Below, one piece after another: positions 1-8,900 of a DNA stretch of 21,249 nt. The stretch is from positions 1 to 21,249 of IMG/VR virus record IMGVR_UViG_3300044490_000423. One strand, given 5' to 3'. Every line of letters begins with the position of its first letter. The first letter of the stretch is position 1. Source of the DNA: a virus. The translations under genes were made by a program, and so were the position numbers. The notes below the pieces were generated by a model. The model saw only the letters and a program-made list of their open reading frames with translations. It had not been told where the DNA came from and made no database searches.

Positions 1-2954
1 GTGATCGCGGCCGCGCCCGTCGCGTCGGTTCGCACCTCCGCGCGGAGGGGCCCGACGCCGCGCAAGTAGAGCGTCTGGTTCCTGGGGCCGTTCTGAATCC
101 AGCCTACTCCCCAGGTCCAGGCGGTGCCCCAGTTGTCAAAGGTGAAGGTCGCCACCTCGAACTCGTAGGCCGGCAAGACGAGCGGGATGAGCTGGTCGTC
201 GAACAGGCCCCATTGAGGCCCCAGGTTCACCGGGCGCAGGATGCCCTTGAGCGGCTGGTTGAGCTTCCAGCGAGGGTCAGGGGCCGTGAAGGAGCCCTCG
301 ACGCCCACGACGGTCGCCGCCTTGCGCGAGTCGTTCGACACCTCGCGCGAGGCCCCGAAGTAGACCTCGATGTGCCTCGAGCCGATGTGGAGCGTGCGCC
401 TGCCCCACATGAGACCCTTCATCTGGCTTTCGAGCTTCTGCTTGTGCAGCATGTCGTCGGCCGTCGCGTAGATGACGAGCGTTCCCTTGCGAGGCGTCAT
501 GGCCGTCTCGAGCGGGAACGTCGTCCAGACGCCGCCCACCGTCTCGGTCATCGTCGGCTCTCGGCCCGCGACCTCGCCCCAGTCGCTCTCTTGCCAGGAC
601 AGCAAGTAGGGCGTCGCCCCGTCGATGGGCGTCGTATCGAGGAACGCGCGCCCGTAGTCGAGGCCCATGATGACCTTGGGCGGTCCTTGCTCGCCACCAG
701 AGCCTGATTGCGTCGCGTCGAGCACATCGAACGTGCCGGCGGTCTGGACCGTGTACCCGTTGGTCATGATGATCACGGGGTAGTCGATGGCCCCTTCGGG
801 CACCGTCGCCTGGATGAGCGTCGCTGTCGCGTTTTGCACGTTAGCCGGCAGCAAGCCGATCATGACGAGCAGGTCGGCCGGGTTGAAGTTCGTGCCCTCG
901 ATGGTCACGAGCTCGCCCACTTTGCCCGCCATCGGTGTGACCGCCGTGATGAGCGGCGGCGACGCCTTGACCGTGAAGGTGCCGGCGCTCTCGGTGCTCT
1001 GATTGTTCACCGTGACGTGAATCTTGCCTGTTTGCGCGAGCTGGGGAACCTTCACGATGAGCTGAGTGGCCGTTGCGGACACCTTTTCGGCCAGCGGCCC
1101 CGAAGCCCCGCCAAAACGCACCTCAGCGTCGGCCGAGAAGTAGTTGCCTGTGATCGTCACCTGGGTTCCAGGCGGGCCTTCCGTGGGTGTAAACCCCGTG
1201 ATCTGAGGCGGCTCCGGGTTGGGCGGGGGCAGTTGCGTGGCATCGCCCGAAGTCGTGATCTCGTAGAGCGCAACCGTCATGCGCTCGGCCTTCAGCGTGT
1301 GGTAGCCGGCCGACGAGGCCACGAGCGTCTGTTCGACGGGCGCGTTGTAGGCGTCCCAGGCGCTGTTCTCGTAGTCCGTCACGCCCGCTTTTGGGCTGAG
1401 CTTCCACATGCGAATATTCGCGCCCTCATCGAACTGGAAGCCCGTCACGTTCGCCTGGCGCAAGGGCAGCTCGTGATCGGCATCGAAGCTCTTGTTCATG
1501 ACGATGAGGTAGAGCTTTTTGCCGTCAGCGGACTTCGCCGCGGCGAGGTGAATGTGCGGCACGTTGAACGCGCCGCCTACCGAGGGCGTGATCGACCAGC
1601 TGGGGCTATCGGGGCACGCAGCCGTCACGATCTCGTCGCCCCAGTTCTTCGCGAGCACGGCCAGGAAGCTGTACCAGGCGGTCTTGTTCGCCGGGTTGCC
1701 CTTGTAGAACAGCACCTCATCGGTGTTGTTCATGCCGTGCCACATGCAGAACGCATTGGACCAGGCATAGCCGTTGTTCATGCAGAACAGCAGCATGTCG
1801 AGGCCGTACATGGAGCCGCCGTAGCCTTGATCCTTGCTGGAGTACCACTTCGTGAAATGCTCGGTGTTGCCCCATTCGTAGGCGCTCGAGCCGCCCGGCA
1901 CGTTGGCGTCGAGCCAGGCGCGAGCCGCCTCGAGCTTCGGGTACGCCCAGGCGCTCATGGAGAGCTTGGTCTTGAGCGTCATGCTCTTGGAATCGCCCCC
2001 GGGCAAGGGATACGACGGGTAATTGTGGGTGATGAACCCGTCGATTTGAAGCGTCGCGCCCGAGGTACCAGGCGCGACCTTGTTCCCGCTCGCGTCTACC
2101 CAGGCGTTGTCGCAAAGCGCCTTGAGGATCCTGGTCGGGTCGAGACCCTGGCCCCAGCCGCCGTTGCCGTCGAAGTGGAGGCCCGTGCCGGTGGTGAACA
2201 TGCACTTGACGCCCAGAGGCCCGCCAGAGCGCGCTGCATCGGCCAGATGAATGGCATGTGCGAGCCTGGCCGCGTAGGTCGCGTACTCGCTGGGAGAACT
2301 CGCGAAATGCGGCTTGGACTCGTCGAGCGTGTACCCGTCGGAGAGATAGGTGCCGTGACCGAACTGGGTTTTCATGGACATTTCGTTGCCCATTTCAAAC
2401 CACTTCACGCCACCCGGGTACGGGTCCGCGCGCCACTTCGCGGGCCTGAGCTGGTCGGCCGGGTCGTTGAGGAACCTATATAAGTCCCTCGCGTGGTTGG
2501 TCGCGCTCCACCCGTTCGTGCCGTGCCGGAGCCAGGCGGAACCGAAGTTCACGACCCAGGTGAACTCGCCGTTCATCTCGATGCCTTCATCCAGGGCGTA
2601 CTTGATGTCGTCGTAAGGGTAGGTGCCGGACTTCCCGAAACACTCGTCGAAGAAGTAGCCGTTCCAGCCCCTGTCGCCCAGGCGATTCGTGCCGTCAATG
2701 GGCTCGTGACCGAAGCGATAGCCCACCTTGCCCCTATAGCTCGCGTACTTGTCCGCGCCCCAGGTGGTGTTGAGGGCCTTCATGGCGGCGAGGATGCCCG
2801 CGCGATACCCCTCTTTGGGTACGCCCGATCCGTCGCCGTAGTTCCAGCCGTAGCCGTGGGGCGCGCCGTAGACATGGTTCCGGTTCGAGCAAATGAGCAT
2901 CGGGCTTGCCCAGAACTTGCGCGTGGCGTTGATCGTGAGTGTCAGCGTTGCCAT
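1..2954 (-). CDS. Virion glycoside hydrolase-TIG-TIG-Dit fusion tail protein (C-terminus cut off)
   Basis: This 984-residue open frame starts at ATG 2954 behind TGGAGG and runs off the left edge without a stop. Residues 1-450 look like a clan-A (beta/alpha)8 glycoside hydrolase: FEMGNEM places a candidate acid/base Glu at 191, and YEWGNTEH places candidate nucleophile Glu at 360 (or 364). Residues about 475-570 look like the beta-sandwich that closes GH51/GH39-type enzymes (YLIVMNKSFD, then an N/S-rich strand and MTVALYEI). Two IPT/TIG domains follow (about 583-660 and 667-745; ITGFTPTEGPPGTQVTITG is the first signature). From about 755 the sequence resembles siphovirus distal tail protein, including GSFTAPDPRW. 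Family knowledge suggests a baseplate enzyme that cleaves a surface polysaccharide; GH51 is the nearest family by eye, and substrate is unknown. It follows the hub gene, with a plus-strand gene between them. Confidence 0.8.
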   Translation of the reverse strand, partial: MATLTLTINATRKFWASPMLICSNRNHVYGAPHGYGWNYGDGSGVPKEGYRAGILAAMKALNTTWGADKYASYRGKVGYRFGHEPIDGTNRLGDRGWNGYFFDECFGKSGTYPYDDIKYALDEGIEMNGEFTWVVNFGSAWLRHGTNGWSATNHARDLYRFLNDPADQLRPAKWRADPYPGGVKWFEMGNEMSMKTQFGHGTYLSDGYTLDESKPHFASSPSEYATYAARLAHAIHLADAARSGGPLGVKCMFTTGTGLHFDGNGGWGQGLDPTRILKALCDNAWVDASGNKVAPGTSGATLQIDGFITHNYPSYPLPGGDSKSMTLKTKLSMSAWAYPKLEAARAWLDANVPGGSSAYEWGNTEHFTKWYSSKDQGYGGSMYGLDMLLFCMNNGYAWSNAFCMWHGMNNTDEVLFYKGNPANKTAWYSFLAVLAKNWGDEIVTAACPDSPSWSITPSVGGAFNVPHIHLAAAKSADGKKLYLIVMNKSFDADHELPLRQANVTGFQFDEGANIRMWKLSPKAGVTDYENSAWDAYNAPVEQTLVASSAGYHTLKAERMTVALYEITTSGDATQLPPPNPEPPQITGFTPTEGPPGTQVTITGNYFSADAEVRFGGASGPLAEKVSATATQLIVKVPQLAQTGKIHVTVNNQSTESAGTFTVKASPPLITAVTPMAGKVGELVTIEGTNFNPADLLVMIGLLPANVQNATATLIQATVPEGAIDYPVIIMTNGYTVQTAGTFDVLDATQSGSGGEQGPPKVIMGLDYGRAFLDTTPIDGATPYLLSWQESDWGEVAGREPTMTETVGGVWTTFPLETAMTPRKGTLVIYATADDMLHKQKLESQMKGLMWGRRTLHIGSRHIEVYFGASREVSNDSRKAATVVGVEGSFTAPDPRWKLNQPLKGILRPVNLGPQWGLFDDQLIPLVLPAYEFEVATFTFDNWGTAWTWGVGWIQNGPRNQTLYLRGVGPLRAEVRTDATGAAAI

Positions 2955-3067
2955 CGGATGCCTCCAGCGAAAAGCGACCGGGAAGCCCCAGCCGCCTTCA
3001 AAGGTTAAGAGAACCGCTGAACTAAAATAATAGGTAGATAACCACTCTTAGTTGAAAGGAAAACGAG
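2955..3067. promoter_or_regulatory. AT-rich divergent spacer, possible promoter of the plus-strand cargo gene
   Basis: This 113-base divergent spacer separates the start of the minus-strand tail enzyme (2954) from the start of the plus-strand 100-residue gene (3068). Its right half (3005-3060) is clearly richer in A and T than the surrounding phage DNA. TAAAAT at 3023-3028 matches the -10 consensus at five of six bases, but no -35 hexamer lies at a good distance (TTAAGA at 3005-3010 is too close). A strong ribosome binding site, AAAGGA, lies at 3055-3060. A plus-strand promoter is an inference from composition and orientation. Confidence 0.35.
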
Positions 3068-3370
3068 ATGAATTATTTGACATTGGGATTTCGCGTCTTC
3101 GAGGTGCAAGAACGAGCCGAGGCTTATCACCTGGTCCCCTTCCACACCGCGAAGCAAGCCGCCTACGGCGACGACATGAAGGCCGGCGACCTCGACTTCG
3201 ACCCGCTCAACGCCGCCCACCGCGCTCAATTGGTGCGCGTTGACGCGGCCCCCACGATCATCCGAAAGGATCCCGCGCACCGCAAGCAAGACGCCGAGGC
3301 GTTCATCGCCTCGCTCGAGCAGGACGAGCGCACGAGGGCCGAGTCGCAGCTGCGTGAATGGCTGCGCTAG
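3068..3370 (+). CDS. Plus-strand cargo protein of unknown function, 100 residues
   Basis: The ORF starts at ATG 3068, seven bases after AAAGGA, and codes for a soluble, charged protein (N-terminus MNYLTLGFRVFEVQERAEAY, C-terminus SQLREWLR) with no signal peptide or membrane segment. I do not recognise the family. It is transcribed against the tail genes. Its TAG stop (3368-3370) overlaps the TAG stop of the convergent hub gene (3369-3367 on the minus strand) inside one CTAG. Body codon use is GC-rich like the phage genes, unlike the PIN gene further right, so it may have resided in this lineage for longer. The strong ribosome binding site and its own AT-rich upstream region argue that it is real and not a shadow of minus-strand coding. 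A phage moron (host-range, exclusion or lysogeny gene) is the likeliest role by context only. Confidence 0.65.
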   Translation: MNYLTLGFRVFEVQERAEAYHLVPFHTAKQAAYGDDMKAGDLDFDPLNAAHRAQLVRVDAAPTIIRKDPAHRKQDAEAFIASLEQDERTRAESQLREWLR

Positions 3371-5619
3371 GCGTAATCTGCCACCTCGAGCGTCATCGCG
3401 GGAGCCTCCCAATCGGGGCTCTCGCGAAACCCTACCACGAGCCGATGCAGCGTGCCGCCTGTTGCCGGGTCGTAAAGCTTGATGCTGTCGCCGAGCTGCA
3501 CCTGGGGCTCGAGCACCACGTCGATCTCCTGCGCGGTCGCACGGCGCATGACATCCACCAGGTGCGCCCTGGCGAGTTCCTTGGCGCGCTGCCGGCTCAC
3601 GGCGCCCATCTCGATGAGCTTTGTCCGGTGTTTCCACCATTCAGCCCGGTACGTCGTCAGGTCGTCGGACCGGTTCTCGTTGACGAGCCAGCGTTTCAAA
3701 AGGTCGGTCGCCACGACGAGTTCGAAGCCATCGGTGGTTTCCACCCAGGTGCCGATTTCGCCGTCGTGGTCGCGCAGCATGGCCACGGCTTCAAGCACCC
3801 GGTCTACTTTCAGCTCGACGTGATAGAGCCTGGGCGCGCTCACGACGCTGGACGCGCCCACCTCGATGACGAGCCAGGTGGGCCCGGGGTCGCTGGCGCT
3901 CACCATGCCCTTGAGGTCGCCCACGGACAGGTCCTTCGCCTGGCCGTGATGCGCGACCTGATAGCCGGGCAGATACCACGCTTGCGACGTGTCCGGCGCC
4001 CCTCCCACATCAGGGGCGAGCATGATCTTCGCCTCGCCCTCGAAGCGCAGCTTGAGGCTCTTGAACCGCTCGAGGTGATTGAAGGGGTACTGCACGCGCA
4101 TGGCCACGCCGGCGGCAGTGGGCTCGGCGAAGGTGTCGTCGCCCGGCGCGAGCGCCGCGTAGGGGTTTTTTGCCATGATGCCCGCCGCGAGCGCGCTCCA
4201 GTTGGGGTCCTGGTCCTCCAAGACGGAGCGAACCACGACGCGGGTGAAGAACTCGGGCGGCTCGCGATCGCGCAGGCCCTTGACCGAGCCGAGCGTGAGC
4301 TGCGGGCGCGTGCTCTGGACGAAGTAACGCCCGCGCGGCAGGCCCTCCTCGTCGTCGTAGAACACGTAGTTGGGAGGCAACGCCCCTGCGACGACTTGCA
4401 AGAGCTTGTCGCCCTTGTCGGCCTGGTCGAACTCGGCCACGGTCAGCCCGCTGAACTCGAAGCCGCCGTAGTATTCGTTCAAGGTCGGAAGTGCCCCCGC
4501 AAGCTCGTAGAGCCGGCCCGCCAGGGCCTCGGGGCTGTTGGCCCAGTTGCTCGTGTCGGGCCAGGCGAGGCCCTTCGCGCCCACGAAACAGACTTCTCCG
4601 CCCAGCACGTCGTCCGTATCGAATACGAGGCCCCGTGTGCCGACGTATCGGAACTGTCCGCGCTCGAGCGCGAAGTCCCAGTCGGAGGCGAGCGCCTTCG
4701 TGGCTGCGCCCGTGCCGGCGCCCACGCGGGTGTAGATGATCGGGCGCGAGCCCGCTGGCGCGAAGTAGCGGCAGTAGTCGAAATTCGCCTCGGCAATCGC
4801 CTCGACCGAGGGCTCGTCGCCCGAAAGCTCGTAGGCATCGGTCGCGCCTGGCGTCGTGAAGTCGTCGAACCTGGGGAACGTCGAGGGCGCGACCCAGGCG
4901 ATCACGACCCGCGCCGTTAGCTCGTAAGCGGTGCCGGCGGCCGGGGCCTGCGAAGTCCAGTTGACCTCGATGGGCCCGCTCTCGGTCATCCGAAGCACGA
5001 AGTGCGTGCCGGCGGTGCGGGTCTGCGTCACGCCCTGAGCGTCCTTCCAGCGGGCCTCGGCGACCATCGCGCCCGAGTGGGGTCGCCAGACGGCGTTCAC
5101 CGGGTAGGGATCGTTCCCGCTCGAGGCCCTGACAAGGTAGGCGCTGTGCAGGGCCACCACGGGGCGCAGCACGAGCCCGGCGTTCGCCCCCGGCGTGAGG
5201 ACCTGAGCCCGGTGGTGCAGCTCGGCATCCAGAGCGGCGAGGCGCTGAGACTCGGAGTAGGCCGTCACCTTGAGGGAGGTCACGACTGCGCCCCCGCTCA
5301 CCGCCCAGCCCTTGTCGAGCGCCCAGACGTGGCCCCGGAACCGCTCGAATCGCTGCCCATTGACGATCTCGGCGTAGGTGACGCGCCGCTGCTCCTTGAA
5401 CAGGGCGAGCATGGCATCGCTAGGGACCAGTTCGAGGTCGAGGCGCATCACCGGGCTCCTCGATAGGACGGGCGACTGACTTCTGGCAGGGCGGGAGATG
5501 ATCAACTCCGAGGGAACGACCGTTTTGCCGCCCGCCTCGTCGATGACGGTCAAGATAGGGTAGATGCGGATCTTCCGCTCGTCGAAGGCCGCTTTGGTGG
5601 CTTGAAGCAAGGGAATCAT
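3367..5619 (-). CDS. Tail hub / tail-associated protein (Tal-like)
   Basis: A 750-residue protein starting at ATG 5619 behind AGGAG. It lies directly downstream of the tape measure gene, where siphoviruses encode the baseplate hub. The N-terminal part (about 1-130; the stretch from IYPILTVIDEAGG through RFRGHVWALDKGW) is beta-rich and ends in SESQRLAALDAELHHR. The last 100 residues carry VVLEPQVQLGDSIKLYD followed by GTLHRLVVGFRESPD and MTLEVADYA, the beta-barrel style ending seen in gp27/Tal-type hub proteins. The middle is long and beta-rich, perhaps a receptor-facing insertion. I see no catalytic motif. By family knowledge such proteins close the tail tip and contact the tape measure C-terminus. 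The assignment rests mostly on position and the C-terminal pattern. Confidence 0.65.
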   Translation of the reverse strand: MIPLLQATKAAFDERKIRIYPILTVIDEAGGKTVVPSELIISRPARSQSPVLSRSPVMRLDLELVPSDAMLALFKEQRRVTYAEIVNGQRFERFRGHVWALDKGWAVSGGAVVTSLKVTAYSESQRLAALDAELHHRAQVLTPGANAGLVLRPVVALHSAYLVRASSGNDPYPVNAVWRPHSGAMVAEARWKDAQGVTQTRTAGTHFVLRMTESGPIEVNWTSQAPAAGTAYELTARVVIAWVAPSTFPRFDDFTTPGATDAYELSGDEPSVEAIAEANFDYCRYFAPAGSRPIIYTRVGAGTGAATKALASDWDFALERGQFRYVGTRGLVFDTDDVLGGEVCFVGAKGLAWPDTSNWANSPEALAGRLYELAGALPTLNEYYGGFEFSGLTVAEFDQADKGDKLLQVVAGALPPNYVFYDDEEGLPRGRYFVQSTRPQLTLGSVKGLRDREPPEFFTRVVVRSVLEDQDPNWSALAAGIMAKNPYAALAPGDDTFAEPTAAGVAMRVQYPFNHLERFKSLKLRFEGEAKIMLAPDVGGAPDTSQAWYLPGYQVAHHGQAKDLSVGDLKGMVSASDPGPTWLVIEVGASSVVSAPRLYHVELKVDRVLEAVAMLRDHDGEIGTWVETTDGFELVVATDLLKRWLVNENRSDDLTTYRAEWWKHRTKLIEMGAVSRQRAKELARAHLVDVMRRATAQEIDVVLEPQVQLGDSIKLYDPATGGTLHRLVVGFRESPDWEAPAMTLEVADYA

Positions 5620-5940
5620 CTGCTCGCTCCTGATGTGGCCATGCCGCGAGCGCCCCGCGCGTCAGAGCCGTCGTCTTTGACGGTTCAGCCGCCCACGGGG
5701 CCGTCTTTCGCGACCCAACGTAGAAACTACAAAGGCCCTCGCGTCGAAACGGCGTATACGCGAAGCCATTCCGAGCGAGCGCCGAGCCGCGCGAAAGCCG
5801 CGAGGCCAATGTAGACAGGGGTTAGCCGGTTCTGAGGTCTCGACGCCGCGGCGAAGCCCCGAGTGGGGGATGCGATCTGACGCGAGTACACCATTTCGCA
5901 TCCCCCGCCGGGTGCCGTCGAAGGCCACTTCGAGGGGCGC
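5620..5940. other. 321-base gap with no supported gene, between tape measure and hub
   Basis: This is the longest spacer in the tail half of the module. The open frames in it (minus 5662-5928, plus 5602-5814) lack ribosome binding sites, use GTG or TTG starts and are arginine- or proline-rich without any natural-looking segment, so I reject them as genes. It holds the 11-bp inverted repeat at 5865-5906 and a shorter CCCC/GGGG repeat beside it. No promoter is convincing. Adjacent structural genes here usually abut, so the gap may be a site where a cargo gene was lost, or a processing region. Confidence 0.5.
5865..5906 (-). terminator. Perfect 11-bp stem-loop after the tape measure gene
   Basis: GGGGGATGCGA at 5865-5875 is exactly repeated in inverted form as TCGCATCCCCC at 5896-5906, leaving a 20-base loop. 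It lies 34 bases beyond the tape measure stop. No T-run follows in the minus direction, so it is not a standard factor-independent terminator. It could be a transcript 3'-end stabiliser, a processing site or a protein-binding site. The pairing is seen directly; the function is inferred. Confidence 0.5.
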
Positions 5941-8900
5941 CTAGCCGACCCTCACGATCGCCTGGCCGATGCCGTTCTGGCGGTTCACCACCCGCGTCAG
6001 GGTCGCGCCCGCGTTCACGATCGCTTGCTCCACGGCACTCGTGAGCTGACGGTCGGACAGGCCCGACCCGTTGATCTGGATGGCCCCTGCTTCCAGGCTG
6101 AGCGTCGGCTGCTGGGCCTGACGGAAGTAGAAGCTGGCCGGCAAGGGGAAAGCCGGGGGCAGCTCGACGACCCGGACGGGCAACGGATTGGCGTCCGTGT
6201 ACCGCGTCTCCTGGTCGACTTGAGCTTTCATCAGGTCTTTGATGGCATCGAGGTAGTTGCTGATCTTGTGCTGCTCCTCAATGTCGAATCGACCCGACAG
6301 ATAGCCCGAGTGCCGAAGCTGCTCGTAGCGATCACGGAACTCGGCCTCGATCTGCGCCTTGCGTACTTCCGCTATTTCCCGAGGGTCTTTGCGGTACTCG
6401 GCGAGCAAGAGCCGGTATTGCAGCTCCATGTCCCGAGCGACCTTTTCGCCTTCCGCCTCGGTGTCCCACTTGAGCTTGTTGCGCTCAATCTCGAGCCGCT
6501 TCAGCTCGCGGTCGATGCTCTGCATCTCCTTGATGCGGGTTAGCATGTTCTCCTGGGCGAGCGCAGGCACCCGAGAGTAGCCCGGCAGCTCGTAGCCCTG
6601 GAGGGTCGTGCCGCCCGTCCGCGTCGAGGTCAGCCTGCCGTTGGTGCCTGTCATCCCGAACGCTTCTTGGAAGAACGCCTCCCAATCGCCGTAGTTTCGG
6701 ATGAAGGTGCCGTTGACGTAGCCGCCCGATGCGAAGGCGTTGAGCGTGCTTTGGACCTGGTTGTTACCGGCGTTGAGCATGCCGAGCTGCTGGTGGAACG
6801 CCCTGAGCATCTGGATCTTCTGCCCGAGCTGGTCGAACTCGGCCTCCGCACGCCCCCAGAACCCGATGGACGTGAAAAGGTTGAAGTCGTTTTCCATCGC
6901 CAGGAACTGCGTCTCCAGGTTGCTCCTGAGCGCCTTGATCTCGTTCTCGGCCGCGTTGGCGAACTGCCTCAAGAAGCCCTCGGCGTTCTTGATGGCCCCT
7001 TCCCAGGCGTTCTCGAAGGCACGAGCGGCCTCTTGAGCTTCCTCGGCGGCTCGACGCTCGGCATCGGCGCGATCCTCGGCCATGTCGTCGTTGAGATGCT
7101 TGAGCCACTTGCGAAGCTCGGTGTACCGCTGACGGCCCCATTCGGTGCTCTGGTCGGTCGCGGCCATTTCCGCCTCGATGCGCCGGGCGGCTTCCTCCTT
7201 GGACACCTCGTTGAAGTAGAGCAGGTCGGAGAGCGCCTGGTCCCACTTCGCCGCGGCGTCCTCACGCTGCTGCTGCTCGAGCTCTTGGATCTGAATCTGC
7301 AAGTCCTCGAGTTGCTCTTGCGTGATGCCAGCCGTGCCCTGGAGCCGCTTGAGTTCGGCGACCACATCGGCGACGGTCGCGCGCCCGAGCTTCTGCAAGC
7401 GGGTGATGCGCGCGATCGCGTTGTCGATGGTCTCGGCCACCTCGGCGCGAGCATTCGCCTGCGCTTGCTTCTCGGCCTCGGCGATTCGGCGGTTCTCCTC
7501 GGCGGCGATGGCCGCTTCTTCCTCGGCCGTCACGAAGCCCGGGGAGTGACCAATCGGGATGAGGCCCAGGAACTTGGTCGTTTTCTCGCGATCCTTCCTG
7601 AACTTCTCCCGCGTCTGCCGCCCCCAGAGCCGCGCCTGCTCGACGGGGTCCTGGTTCCAGCCTGCGATCTCGTCCTGGTGCGAGCGGTTGATCTCAGCCG
7701 CGCGCCCCAGGTCGCGGAAGCTGCCGATGATGAGGTCGAGGAAGCCCCCGATGAGCGCCCCCTTGAGGCCGCCCAAGGCCCCGGCGCCGCCGAACAGGCC
7801 CCCGATCTTCTGCCCGACCTCACTCGAGGCGAAGGCGTCGCTCAGGCCCTTCTTGGCGCTGGCCTGGATGGCGTTCTGGATGCCCTCGATGGGGTCGCCC
7901 GAGCCGAACACGGTGTCGAGCGCCCGTTCCAGGCCGTCGCGGGTCTGGTCGAAGATGGCGTCGGCCATGGCCGTGCCCGTTTCCTTCGCAATCGCCTCGC
8001 TGTCGCCTTTGTGCTTGGCTTTCAGCCGGTCGCTCTCGGCCCGAAGCTGCGCGAGCTGGCCTTCCGCCTCGGCGACGGCCGACCAATCCACGAGCCCGTC
8101 AGTCGGGTTCTTGAGCTGCTTGAGCCGCATTTCGAGCACCTGCTGCTCGGCCTCGATACGCTTCTGGGCCGCTTGCAGCTCGGCGTCGAGGTCGCTCTGG
8201 CGCAGCCGGCCGATCTCGGCGAAGTAGGTGGTCGCGTCGATCCGCTGGCGGTCGTAGAGGCGCTGGACCTCGGCGCGCTTGCGCTCGTTGGCCGTCTTGG
8301 CGTCCTCCTCCTCCCAGTCGAGCACCTTGAGCTTCATGTCGCGCTCGGCTTCGGCGCGGGCGACGGCGAAGTCGGCGGCTTCCCGCTCGGCGTCCTTGCG
8401 GGCTTCAACCGCCCTTTCGCGCGCCTCCCGCTCCTTTTCGATGTTCGACACCTTCTGCTCGATGTGAGCCAGCTCGAGGCGGCGGCTGAGGTCGAGCACC
8501 TCCTGCTCCGAGCGAGGCAGCTTCTTGAGCTGGGCCAGGTAGTTGTTCATGACCTTGATGCGGCCAGCGAGCCCGCCCTTCCAGGCGTCGTTCTTCGACA
8601 GGGCGTGGTTCATGTCGTCCATGAGGGCGCGGACGGCCTCGTCCTGGCGCTTCTCAAGCTCGCGCTGTGCCTGCTCGGCGGCACGCTGGGCGTCGCTCTT
8701 GCCGCCCCGGCCCCGACGGGTCGAGCCGCCGCCCCCGAGCGTCCTCGGGTTGGGCGTGTAGTTGAGCCCGCCGCCCCGAGGGCCGGTCATGCCCCTGCCG
8801 CCGCCTTGCAGACTCTTGAGGAACGCATCGGGGTCCATGCCCTGATACTTCGCCTCGACGGCCTGCCGACGCCGCTCGGCCTCGCTCGGAATGGCCTTCC

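Noticed and set aside
708-2483. Plus-strand open frame of 591 codons opposite the tail enzyme gene
   Set aside because: His/Arg/Val/Gly-rich composition typical of an antisense shadow; the minus strand carries recognisable hydrolase and TIG motifs over the same stretch.
3358-4920. Plus-strand open frame of 520 codons opposite the hub gene
   Set aside because: Shadow of the 750-residue minus-strand gene; no ribosome binding site and no domain texture.
5662-5928. Minus-strand 88-codon frame in the gap after the tape measure gene
   Set aside because: GTG start without ribosome binding site, very Arg-rich, and it contains both arms of the 11-bp inverted repeat.
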